Source of the DNA: Myxococcales bacterium
GTDB taxonomy: Bacteria; Myxococcota_A; UBA9042; PHBI01; JAAZYN01
Direction: 5' to 3'
DNA: 12,790 bases
Assembly (NCBI GenBank): GCA_014239625.1
Contig: JAAZYN010000041.1
Coordinates: 1-12,790 of the forward strand
In this document: positions 1 to 6,873 of the stretch, piece after piece
Layout of the letters: every line of letters starts with the position of its first letter
Position numbering within the stretch: the stretch's first letter is position 1
Program-made: the position numbers and the translations under genes
Notes under the pieces: generated by a model
Seen by the model: only the letters and a program-made list of their open reading frames with translations
Database searches by the model: none
Told to the model about the DNA's origin: nothing

Positions 1-18
1 CTCAGGGAGCTCACGATG

Positions 19-46
19 CAGTTTTTGCCAATAAAGGCAAAAACTG
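19..46. promoter_or_regulatory. Perfect 11-bp inverted repeat, candidate operator of the downstream regulator
   Basis: The arms CAGTTTTTGCC and GGCAAAAACTG are perfect reverse complements separated by the six bases AATAAA. The element is strikingly AT-rich for this window. It ends directly before a TTGACC that could act as a -35 element, so a regulator bound here would sit at roughly -63 to -36. A DNA-binding protein gene follows immediately, which makes autoregulation plausible. The alternative is a terminator for a gene to the left of the window, but the downstream arm is followed by TTGACC and not a T-run, which argues against it. The function is inferred. Confidence 0.55.
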
Positions 47-75
47 TTGACCTGGGGTGATTGTGCGGCTACCGT
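47..75 (+). promoter_or_regulatory. Weak sigma-70-like promoter candidate for the regulator
   Basis: TTGACC at 47-52 matches five of six bases of the -35 consensus. Seventeen bases downstream, TACCGT at 70-75 keeps only the first, second and last bases of a -10 element. Transcription would begin near 82. That would exclude the TTG at 61 from the message and favour ATG 82 (leaderless) or ATG 100 as the start. The -10 is poor, so this is a suggestion only. Confidence 0.25.
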
Positions 76-99
76 TTGAATATGGAGTCCCACCGAGCC

Positions 100-840
100 A
101 TGCCGGCCGCGGAGCTGTCGCGCCGTGTGTTGTTCACCCTTCTGCAGTCGACCACCCGTCTTGGGCTGGCGATGGGTGCGACGCGCAAGGAGATGACCGA
201 GGCGCTCGACATGGCGGTCTTCCGCGAAGCCCGTTCGCGCGGGTTGAAGCTGGCCGCCACCGCTGAGCTGCTCGGCGTGTCGATGCGAAAGGCGAGTCGA
301 CTGTCCAAGCGGCTCAAGCAGAACTTCCTGGGCACAGACGCCGAGGTGGAGCTGGCGCGCCGCATCGAGTTCATGCTCTGGGCGGAGCCCCTTGGCGAGA
401 AGCGGGTTCGACAGGCGCTTGGCGACGTGACGTCCGTCGAGGTGCGGTCGGCCCTCGACGAGTTGCTGTCACAAGGACGGATCGTCGCGCGCTCCGGTCG
501 AACCATCACCTACGCGGTGACGCACAAAGACAGCCGACTGATTCGGGACACCTGGATGTCACGCCTCGACGGTCTGGCGGATCTGATCGACACGGTGACC
601 GAGGCCGTGGCGGCGCGCTTCTTTGGCGGCGACCCGAGAGCGTTCGCGAGGACCGTCAGCTTTCGGATCCGAGGCGGCGACATGCAGGAGCTCCAGGCGA
701 TGTACGAAGAGCAGGTGTGGCCGGTCATCAGTCGATTGGACGGACGAGCCGCGGCTGAAGGCTCAGACGAGACCACCGAGACGATGGCGCTGTCCCTCGT
801 CTGGGCGCCGGACGGCTACGAGCCGCCGGCGGTGACGTGA
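100..840 (+). CDS. Putative transcriptional regulator with two helix-turn-helix regions and a C-terminal domain copied downstream
   Basis: This gene encodes about 246 residues with no signal peptide or membrane segment, so it is cytoplasmic. Residues about 49-72 (LKLAATAELLGVSMRKASRL) read as a helix-turn-helix. Residues about 86-141, ending in a strand-like segment with SGRTITYAV, look like a second, winged-helix domain. The N-terminal layout resembles DUF6502-type proteins, but I am not sure of the family. From residue 178 a compact domain (DPRAFARTVSFRIR, MQEL, YEE, WPVISRL, then LSLVWAP) recurs as a separate protein at 882-1148 and as a relic near 1258-1366. The start is uncertain: ATG 100 has a GGAG 12 bases upstream, while ATG 82 and TTG 61 have no well-spaced ribosome site. 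A palindrome upstream suggests autoregulation. DNA binding is inferred from helix pattern only. Confidence 0.75.
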   Translation: MPAAELSRRVLFTLLQSTTRLGLAMGATRKEMTEALDMAVFREARSRGLKLAATAELLGVSMRKASRLSKRLKQNFLGTDAEVELARRIEFMLWAEPLGEKRVRQALGDVTSVEVRSALDELLSQGRIVARSGRTITYAVTHKDSRLIRDTWMSRLDGLADLIDTVTEAVAARFFGGDPRAFARTVSFRIRGGDMQELQAMYEEQVWPVISRLDGRAAAEGSDETTETMALSLVWAPDGYEPPAVT

Positions 841-881
841 CCCGAATGTGCGCCTATCCACCCACGACAACAGGAGATCCC

Positions 882-1148
882 ATGAAGCGCAGGTTGCAAA
901 CCACCGATCGTCGCCGCCCCCCCGCCTGGTTCGCGCTCGCCGACGACCCGAAGGCGTTCGCCGAGACCGTCAGGTTTCGTGCCCGGTCCACCGACCTGCA
1001 GGAGCTCGCGGCGATCTATGAGGAACACCTCTGGCCCGCCATCAGGCGGTTGCGGCGCCGAACCGAGGATGTAGAAGAGCCCGAGACCCGCGAGATGATG
1101 GTGCTGTCCATCGTCTGGGCACCCGCCGGCGCGGACCGCCGATGGTGA
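882..1148 (+). CDS. Small stand-alone paralogue of the upstream regulator's C-terminal domain
   Basis: This 88-residue protein has no helix-turn-helix. Its residues about 22-57 (nucleotides 945-1052) align without gaps to the upstream regulator's domain at nucleotides 631-738, with 23 of 36 residues identical by my hand count, including DP-AFA-TV-FR, QEL, YEE and WP-I-RL. The terminal LSIVWAP is also shared with LSLVWAP. The ATG is chosen because AGGAG lies five bases upstream; an in-frame GTG at 837 overlapping the previous stop has no such site. The gap of 41 bp to the regulator implies co-transcription. It could be a partner or competitor that binds the regulator or its ligand through the shared domain; that role is inference. 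The N-terminus is Arg-rich (MKRRLQTTDRRR). Confidence 0.75.
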   Translation: MKRRLQTTDRRRPPAWFALADDPKAFAETVRFRARSTDLQELAAIYEEHLWPAIRRLRRRTEDVEEPETREMMVLSIVWAPAGADRRW

Positions 1149-1194
1149 GCAGGCCCAAGCGCGTCTCGTTTCAATCACGCGACGAGGAGACGTC

Positions 1195-1457
1195 ATCAAG
1201 GGCAGGTTGCAGACCACCGCTCGTCGTCGCTCCCGAGCCTGGTTGGCCCATGTGCGCATCCCCCGAGGGTTCGCCCGGACCGCCAGGATCCGCGTCCGCC
1301 CCGCGGACCTGCAGGAGCTCGGGACGAGCTACGAGACGAACCGCCTGGCCGGCTATCGGTCGGCTGGAGGATCGAGCGGCGGCGGCAGAGGAGGGGGCCT
1401 GCGAGACGGCGGCCCCCACGGCCCCATCACAACCCGCGCGGTTTTTTGCCCGATGGC
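1195..1457 (+). pseudogene. Decayed third copy of the regulator C-terminal domain
   Basis: The reading IKGRLQTTARRRSRAW matches MKRRLQTTDRRRPPAW of the gene at 882, and the shared stretch continues with GFARTARIRVR and DLQEL-YE. The ATG of the intact copy is ATC here (1195-1197), although a GAGGAG still lies upstream. At about 1345 one extra base shifts the frame. Reading on in the new frame restores WPAIGRLEDRAAAAEE, matching WPVISRLDGRAAAEG of the regulator. Allowing for the shift, 19 of 36 domain residues agree with the regulator copy by my count. The 3' end is uncertain: a further slip at the T6 run at 1442-1447 may hide the WAPDG-like ending. A TTG at 1207 could start a short product, but the frameshift would still break the domain. 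Confidence 0.65.
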
Positions 1458-1749
1458 GGCGCGTCGAGCTGCAGCCGACGGGCCCCGAATCATGCGTCCC
1501 AGTGTTCGCAAGCGTGACACGGGCCGGGGTTGGTGACGCCGGACTCGACAACCGTCCCGCCGCGGGGAGGTCGCGCCCTCGGGCGCTGCCGATCCCACAG
1601 CTACAGCTGAAGGGCCTCACGGTTGGGGGCCAGCCGAACATTCATGTCGCGCGAGCGGGCTCCGGGTTGGACGAGCCGCCGCCGCGGTCAGGACACCGAC
1701 ACATCACCATCAGTCGTTCACACGCAGCTTTTTCATACAGGAGATATTC
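1458..1749. other. Intergenic stretch with no gene recognised
   Basis: About 290 bases lie between the decayed domain copy and the VWA lipoprotein. Open frames here are long only because of GC content; none has a ribosome site plus recognisable protein character. The last 40 bases become less GC-rich and contain TTCACA and a T-run (1731-1734) before the AGGAG of the next gene, so its promoter probably lies there, but I cannot define a -35/-10 pair. Confidence 0.4.
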
Positions 1750-3282
1750 ATGATGCGCGTGCCTCTCATCGTCTCACCGTCACACTCATGGCTCGGTCGC
1801 GCGAGCGCACGACTGGCGATTGTCCTCACCACAGTATACGCCGTCGGCTCGTCCGCCTGCCTCGCTCCAGCGCAGCCCGCAGGCGTCGCCGACGCCCCCG
1901 TGGCCCAATCCGACGCCGGGCCCATCGACGATGGGTGTGACGGACAATGGATCGAGGTCGACGGCGAACGGCTCTGCGTCGTGATCAGCGCGGCCACCGA
2001 GACGGGCTTCCAGTGCCCGCCGGAGATGTTCGAGTACGGAGGCTTCGGGTGGTCCGGCTGTGGCCCTGAGGGAATGAGCGATGAAGAGGTGGAGACGGAG
2101 GTCATCGCGCAAGACGCCTTGGGCTGTGGTCAACTCGAGCTCGATATTCTCCTGATGATGGACACCTCGACCTCCATGTGTGGGGAGCAGGTCGGGATCG
2201 CCGAGGCGGTAAAGAACTTCGCCGCCATGATCGCTGACTATGACGCCGATCTGCGTATCGCCGCGACCACCGCCGACGCCTCCTGTGACTACGACCCGGA
2301 GCACGGAATCATCGCTAGCAAGGGCAGGTTCGTGCAGTCCGCTGCGGCGAGCTTTCCGGCGCCTTGTTATTTCAAGACCCGCAGCGCCTGCTCGACGGAC
2401 AGTGACTGTGGAGATTCGGGTTTCCGTTGCACCCCGGAGAATCTCGAGGTCTGCATCGAAACCCCGAACGGGTCGATCAACACGACGTGTCGACCCCTCT
2501 GCACGTCCGATGCAGACTGTCATGAGAAGGTCGGCCCCGCGGCAGTGTGCCGGTCGCCAGGTGGAATCGAAGACTCCGGCTGCATCATCGAGCCAGACAC
2601 CGGGCACTGCCCGGCCTCTTTTGGGCCGGTCCTGACCCACGACGACGCCGATCTACTGTCGTGTGTCAGCACGCCGGGGGTGTACTCACAGAAATGTTTC
2701 GCCTACGAACAAGGCTTGAAGTCCGCCTGGCTGGCGCTCGATCCCGAGGGCGATCTGGCAGCTCAGTCACAGCTGCTGCTGCGACCAGACGCGAGGCTTG
2801 CCATCGTCTTCATCACCGATGAGGACGACTGCAGCACCGCCACCGATGAGAAGCTCGCCGAGGATCATTTCAACACCTGCTCATTCCTCGGGGACACCAC
2901 AACCGGTGGCCCGCTCGTGCCGGTCGCGGAGATCGCCGACAAGTTCCGTGGATTGAAGTCCGACCCGTCGTTGGTGAGCGTGCTCGCCATCGCCGGAGAT
3001 TCCCTGTCTTCGAGCGAGGCTGACAAGCAGGCCGATCGACAAGCGTATCAGCTGTCGAAGACAGACGTTCGAACCTGTCACCAGAAGTCATACATCTGCG
3101 AGGGTCAGATCGGCGCCGCCGACTGGGGCAGTCGCTATCACACACTCGCCGAGCTGTTCGGCAGCAACGGGATCTTCAAGAACATCTGCTCCGCCGAACA
3201 GTTTGGCGGCGCCTTCGGCGAGCTGCTGGTCACGGTCAAAGATGGCTACCTCAAATCCTGTGAGGCCAAGAACCAACGATAG
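1750..3282 (+). CDS. Secreted VWA-domain lipoprotein with cysteine-rich insert
   Basis: The protein has 510 residues. The start is well set: AGGAG lies six bases before the first of two adjacent ATGs. A hydrophobic segment at about residues 22-33 is followed by GSSAC, giving a lipidated Cys37. A Cys-containing linker leads to a von Willebrand A fold: LDILLMMDTSTSM carries the metal-site motif D138-x-S140-x-S142, and VFITDEDD at about 354-360 is the later acidic strand typical of bacterial VWA proteins. Between these, residues about 200-290 form a cysteine-rich insert with two D-C spaced motifs, CSTDSDC and CTSDADC, a pattern I associate with myxobacterial surface proteins. The likely role is metal-dependent binding of a protein or polymer at the cell surface; the ligand is unknown. 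It has no obvious operon partner: about 290 bp precede it and a convergent gene follows. Confidence 0.85.
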   Translation: MMRVPLIVSPSHSWLGRASARLAIVLTTVYAVGSSACLAPAQPAGVADAPVAQSDAGPIDDGCDGQWIEVDGERLCVVISAATETGFQCPPEMFEYGGFGWSGCGPEGMSDEEVETEVIAQDALGCGQLELDILLMMDTSTSMCGEQVGIAEAVKNFAAMIADYDADLRIAATTADASCDYDPEHGIIASKGRFVQSAAASFPAPCYFKTRSACSTDSDCGDSGFRCTPENLEVCIETPNGSINTTCRPLCTSDADCHEKVGPAAVCRSPGGIEDSGCIIEPDTGHCPASFGPVLTHDDADLLSCVSTPGVYSQKCFAYEQGLKSAWLALDPEGDLAAQSQLLLRPDARLAIVFITDEDDCSTATDEKLAEDHFNTCSFLGDTTTGGPLVPVAEIADKFRGLKSDPSLVSVLAIAGDSLSSSEADKQADRQAYQLSKTDVRTCHQKSYICEGQIGAADWGSRYHTLAELFGSNGIFKNICSAEQFGGAFGELLVTVKDGYLKSCEAKNQR

Positions 3283-3501
3283 GTGACCGTCGAGCGCGGA
3301 CGTCCTGCTCACCTCGCTGGGGGGCCGCCGCCGCCGTCCGGGCCCTATGGGCGCGGCCGATCCGCGCAGCGTTCACGCCGGTCCCCGCCGCCTGAGGGGC
3401 TTGTTGACCACTTCGTGGCGTCCGCTGCGCGCCGCCCTCGTGCTGACTTGACAGCTTTGGGCCAGGCGGCGCCCGACGCGGAGCAGGGCCGCCACAGCGG
3501 C

Positions 3502-3822
3502 TCAGGCCGCCGCGGTCACAGGCGCTTGGGTCGCATCCGAACCGCCCGCGCGATAGATCGCGGCGACCAGCGTCTCCAGATCGATGTCCGCGGCGATACG
3601 AAACGTCTCCACGCCCCAGTCAAACCGAAGGGCGAGCACTCGGACGGTGGCCGTGAGGGTGCGATGAACGACGACCCTCAGCTCGCGTAGCCCGCTGAGG
3701 AGTGCGGCGCTCTGGCGAGCCGTATCTACGAAGTGCGCGCCTACCAGGTGGCGATGTCCGTCGGAGATCAGCGTGTTGGCTGTTGGGGGCGTAGAGGTCG
3801 TCACGGTCATGGTCATGGTCAT
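3502..3822 (-). CDS. Small protein of unknown function
   Basis: This encodes 106 residues that I do not recognise. The start at 3822 is preferred because GGGAG lies six bases upstream. A GTG at 3912 would add 30 residues but has no clear ribosome site. The first residues are MTMTMTVTTS, encoded by a hexamer repeat that supplies three in-frame ATGs. The rest alternates basic, hydrophobic and acidic stretches (ELRVVVHRTLTATVRVLALR, then FRIAADIDLETLVAAIYRAGG), suggesting beta strands followed by a helix. There is no signal peptide or membrane segment. The gene is alone, convergent with the VWA gene and codirectional with the PHP-domain gene about 350 bp upstream. The main support that it is real is the ribosome site and the amphipathic protein character. 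Confidence 0.6.
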   Translation of the reverse strand: MTMTMTVTTSTPPTANTLISDGHRHLVGAHFVDTARQSAALLSGLRELRVVVHRTLTATVRVLALRFDWGVETFRIAADIDLETLVAAIYRAGGSDATQAPVTAAA

Positions 3823-3825
3823 GGT
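3802..3825. repeat. Hexamer tandem repeat over the start codon of the small minus-strand gene
   Basis: Three perfect copies of CATGGT (3808-3825) follow one imperfect copy, CACGGT (3802-3807). On the minus strand this reads as alternating ATG and ACC codons, giving Met-Thr three times at the start of the protein. Because the unit is six bases, gain or loss of a copy keeps the frame, so it would change the number of start codons and the N-terminal length but not switch the gene off. Confidence 0.7.
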
Positions 3826-4175
3826 GGGCTCCCGGGTGTTTGAAGACGCGCTGCCTAAGAGCAAGCCCCGTGCCACCGGGGCCGCCCCATCAATTACAGT
3901 CACTTGGGTCACCTCAGGTTCCGCGACGTGTTTCGCTGGCCCGCCAAGTGGGGTCGGAGGTCCCCAACATGAACGTCAGGTGGAGACTCTTCTTTCCTTC
4001 TTTAAAAACATACACCTACGGCCCATGGTCGGCCTAGGGTGGGGACATCCGCTCCCGGTGGTCCAGGTCCTGAAGCACGTAGACCGGCGCCCGTCATCGC
4101 TGCAGATAGCCGCACGCCACCGAAGGGACACGAGCCATGCTCGAGCAGCCCCGCGGGCGCGCTTACCCCGCGCAC
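3823..4175. other. Gene-free stretch of about 350 bp between two minus-strand genes
   Basis: No coding region is supported here. The notable element is a 17-base pure pyrimidine tract at 3987-4003 followed by AAAAACA, AT-rich compared with its surroundings. It lies 165-180 bases upstream of the small gene at 3822. The interval should contain that gene's promoter on the minus strand, but I find no convincing -35/-10 or -24/-12 pair. Confidence 0.4.
4152..4172 (-). terminator. GC hairpin just after the PHP-domain gene, possible terminator
   Basis: A perfect six-pair stem, CGCGGG with CCCGCG around a nine-base loop, begins four bases past the stop codon on the minus strand. There is no T-run after it, so intrinsic termination is doubtful, and in GC-rich DNA such a stem can occur by chance. 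Confidence 0.25.
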
Positions 4176-6821
4176 TCAGAGCGCGGGAGGAGTCCAGCTG
4201 CCGTCGCCGTCGGCGTCCACCCGGATGTCGTTGGTCATGGCATACGGGGGGCCGTTTTTGTTGACTGGCTGCAGCGATCCCGAGCCCAAGACTTCGACCG
4301 CGTACCAGGCGTCGTCGGTCGGAGTCGCGCTGAGGGGGCCGTCGAAGCGGACGACCGGGTCTCCTGGCGCGGACACGTCGACGCTGTCGATGACCAGCCC
4401 GTTCTCCAAGAGCCGCACCGTGTCGACTCCGATCCACGTAGGCGCTTGGACCTTGACCTGAAACTCGATGTCACCGTTGCTGTCGACGGCCGCCAGCTCG
4501 CCCAGGCCCTGGCCGTCGCTCGCGGCGAAGCTGACGAAGGGGCCACAGCTGACGAACGCGCGTCGCGCCTTGAGGGCGGTCACGATGGTGGCCGGGTCGC
4601 TGCGCCCATCACTCGGGTCCACCTGAATCCACGTACGCGGCACGCCTCCAGGCTCCTCCTCTGCGTGGGTGTCGGAGCCGGCGATCAACGCCTTGTGTAC
4701 CCCGTGGCTGGTCATGTTGATCCAGTCCTGACGGCTCAGGCCGTTCTCGCCGTCGGTGTTGCAGCCGCTGTTGAAGACCTCGATGGTGTCGAAGTCGAGC
4801 GACCACACCTCGGGGTTGGACACCTGCATCGTCGCCGAGTCCAGACCTGCGTAGTCGAAGTAGGCGAACGGCTGAAATGAGGTGCGCGGATGGGCGATGG
4901 TGATGATCTGCTCGGCAGGGTTGGACCCGCGTTGAACCTCGAACATCTCTGGAGGCGTCAGGTCCAGCGGATAGATCGCTCCGCGATTTGTAGCGGTCGG
5001 TTCGAACGCCGCAGGGAAGGCGATGAAGTGGCCGTAGGTGAGGGTAGTGATCTCGTTGGCTGCCAGCTGGATGACGACGTCGTCGACCCCCATCCTGGCC
5101 GGGGCGTCGCCTAGCTTGCCGACGGCCAGATGCTCGGTGATGAGGGGCAGATCCAGATCGTCGGTGGCCGCCTGAATCGCGCGGACTTCGTACGGGACGT
5201 CGCTGTCCGGGCTGTACATCGCGTGGATGTGAAGGTCAGCAGCAAGCCAGCCGCTGGTATCCACCGCGCGGGTCAGCTCGAAGCCCAGGGAATGCGCTCC
5301 ACCCGCGGTGACGGTGACGAGCTGCTCCTGAAGCTCCCAGCTCAACCCCCGGCTGGCCACCGCCCGGTATTCGCCAGGAGGCAAGTACACTGTCGCGGGG
5401 CCACGATTGGCGTAGGCGACGTCGGTCACGCCACCGCCCCACGTCGGGTAGAGGGTCGCGGCGTCCGGCGGAACAGGAGCCTCGGTCGCTCCCTCGCGAA
5501 CAAAGCTCACCCGGGCGGCCAGCGGGTTGCCGTCGATGTCATCGACGCTGACGGTCACCGCCCCGTTGAGTGGCAACGAGAGCGTCACCGTGGCCGGCGA
5601 GCCGGCGATGACGTCGTGGACGATCCGACCCGACGCCATGAACCCACGTGAGTAGACCTCCAACTCCACAGGCCCCTCTTCGAGCTCCATCGCGAAACTC
5701 CCGTCGTCGCTCACCGGCGCCAGCGACAGGAGGTCTTCGCCGTCCCAGGCCACCACATAGGTCTGCGCCGGGTCTGCACCCTCGGGGAGGTCCACCGCCC
5801 CTGCGACGACCTCGGCCGGCAGGTTCGGCGCGAAGTGCCCTCGCCACCAGGCGTCGAGTCCATTGGAGCCGTTCGGGCTGGCGGCGATGAGGGCCCGCTG
5901 TTGATGGGTTCCGCCCGCGGGGATGGCGAAGGTCCCGCGCTGCAAGATAGCCATGCCTACGGTCGTGAAGGCCATGATGAGCTCCTCGCCATCGGCGGCA
6001 TACGCGTACGACGTGCTCGGGCTCACCGCTCCCAGGTACTTCAGCACCGCGCCGCTGGCGGACTCGGTGTCCCATCCCGTCCCAGTCGTACCGTAGAGTT
6101 TTGCGCCGTCGCCGTGGCTCCCCATCATGAGCGCGTCGATGGTGACCGCCTCGTCTCCTGGATTGGTGAGCGTGATGGTCTGTCTCAGAGCGCGATCGTT
6201 CGGGCCCAGGCTGTAATCGATGGTGACCTGCAGGTTGGGCGGCGGTGAACCGAGCAACCCCTCGAGAAAGCCCGTGCCCAGATCGAAGGGTCCGGTCTGA
6301 CCACTGACCCGAACCTGCGCCACGCCGTCGCAGCCGTCGGAGATGACCTCAACGGCGTCGGGATAGAAGATGTCGAGGTTCCAGACCCCGAACAGCTCGC
6401 CGTAGAGGTCTGCCCCGTCGACGCCTGCCACGGCGTCGACCACGTGTCCCCCTTGTTCCCGCCAGCCCCCGGCTTGCCGGGCTCCTTCGACGATGAAGGC
6501 CACGTGGCCGTTGGCGATCTTGAGGTCGCCCACCTGACCTTCGGCCTTGAGGCCCCCCAGCAGCTGCTCGGCGGCGTCGACCACACCGGCGACCACCTCA
6601 CCGTCAGGCAGCCAATTCAACAAGTCTCTGGTCGCGCAGGTCGGGGTGACGTCGATGGCGCTGTCGGTGCCCGCGTCGGTCGACCCATCTGCGCCTCCGC
6701 CGGTTGAGGTGTCCGTGCCCACGTCGACGGTCGCGTCGAGCCCAGGGGCAGCGGGGTCGGCCTCGGGGCACGCCGGATACAGCAGCGCCAAGGCACTCAA
6801 AAGCAAGATGGGACGAAGCAT
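4176..6821 (-). CDS. PHP-domain (CehA/McbA-like) metal-dependent hydrolase lipoprotein
   Basis: The product has 881 residues. A hydrophobic leader ends in YPAC, giving a lipidated Cys18, followed by an Asp/Thr/Gly-rich linker to about residue 60. The N-terminal half is beta-rich with no motif I can name. Residues about 419-520 resemble a carboxypeptidase-regulatory-like beta sandwich (GAVTVSVDDIDGNPL to YLPPGEYRAVASRG). The PHP metal-binding motifs follow in order: DLHIH (H531, H533), ITEH (E563, H564), NEIT (E590), GHF (H598), IAHPR (H644) and GSDTH (D717, H719). This complete set suggests an active phosphoesterase or related hydrolase acting outside the cytoplasm. CehA/McbA relatives include an esterase acting on carbaryl, but the substrate here cannot be read from the sequence. 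The gene is divergent, with 52 bp between it and the metallopeptidase. The ribosome site is weak: GAAGG lies 12 bases upstream. Confidence 0.88.
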   Translation of the reverse strand: MLRPILLLSALALLYPACPEADPAAPGLDATVDVGTDTSTGGGADGSTDAGTDSAIDVTPTCATRDLLNWLPDGEVVAGVVDAAEQLLGGLKAEGQVGDLKIANGHVAFIVEGARQAGGWREQGGHVVDAVAGVDGADLYGELFGVWNLDIFYPDAVEVISDGCDGVAQVRVSGQTGPFDLGTGFLEGLLGSPPPNLQVTIDYSLGPNDRALRQTITLTNPGDEAVTIDALMMGSHGDGAKLYGTTGTGWDTESASGAVLKYLGAVSPSTSYAYAADGEELIMAFTTVGMAILQRGTFAIPAGGTHQQRALIAASPNGSNGLDAWWRGHFAPNLPAEVVAGAVDLPEGADPAQTYVVAWDGEDLLSLAPVSDDGSFAMELEEGPVELEVYSRGFMASGRIVHDVIAGSPATVTLSLPLNGAVTVSVDDIDGNPLAARVSFVREGATEAPVPPDAATLYPTWGGGVTDVAYANRGPATVYLPPGEYRAVASRGLSWELQEQLVTVTAGGAHSLGFELTRAVDTSGWLAADLHIHAMYSPDSDVPYEVRAIQAATDDLDLPLITEHLAVGKLGDAPARMGVDDVVIQLAANEITTLTYGHFIAFPAAFEPTATNRGAIYPLDLTPPEMFEVQRGSNPAEQIITIAHPRTSFQPFAYFDYAGLDSATMQVSNPEVWSLDFDTIEVFNSGCNTDGENGLSRQDWINMTSHGVHKALIAGSDTHAEEEPGGVPRTWIQVDPSDGRSDPATIVTALKARRAFVSCGPFVSFAASDGQGLGELAAVDSNGDIEFQVKVQAPTWIGVDTVRLLENGLVIDSVDVSAPGDPVVRFDGPLSATPTDDAWYAVEVLGSGSLQPVNKNGPPYAMTNDIRVDADGDGSWTPPAL

Positions 6822-6873
6822 TCGCGCATCTTACCTTCACCGAACCGGGGATTGGCATTAGATTTCCGCAGAC

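Noticed and set aside
1142..1753. Long open frame running from the end of the small paralogue to the VWA gene
   Set aside because: Only its middle part (about 1346-1450) carries homology, and that continues the decayed domain copy from another frame. The rest is Arg/Pro/Ser-rich GC-driven sequence with no ribosome site.
3281..3314. AGGTGA and TCACCT inverted repeat after the VWA stop as a terminator
   Set aside because: Only six pairs with a 22-base loop and no T-run; weaker than expected by chance arguments in this composition.
3283..3690. Plus-strand open frame directly after the VWA gene
   Set aside because: Low-complexity Pro/Arg/Gly translation, start codon abutting the previous stop without a ribosome site, and it runs antisense to the better-supported gene at 3502-3822.
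4137..4880. Open frames on the plus strand across the PHP-domain gene
   Set aside because: They are antisense to a gene with clear PHP motifs and show only complementary codon bias of the true frame.
6822..6873. TTGGCATTAGATTTCCGC as a second sigma-54 promoter for the metallopeptidase
   Set aside because: The GG and GC are 14 bases apart (12-16 counted end to end), not the required ten, and TTGC is absent.
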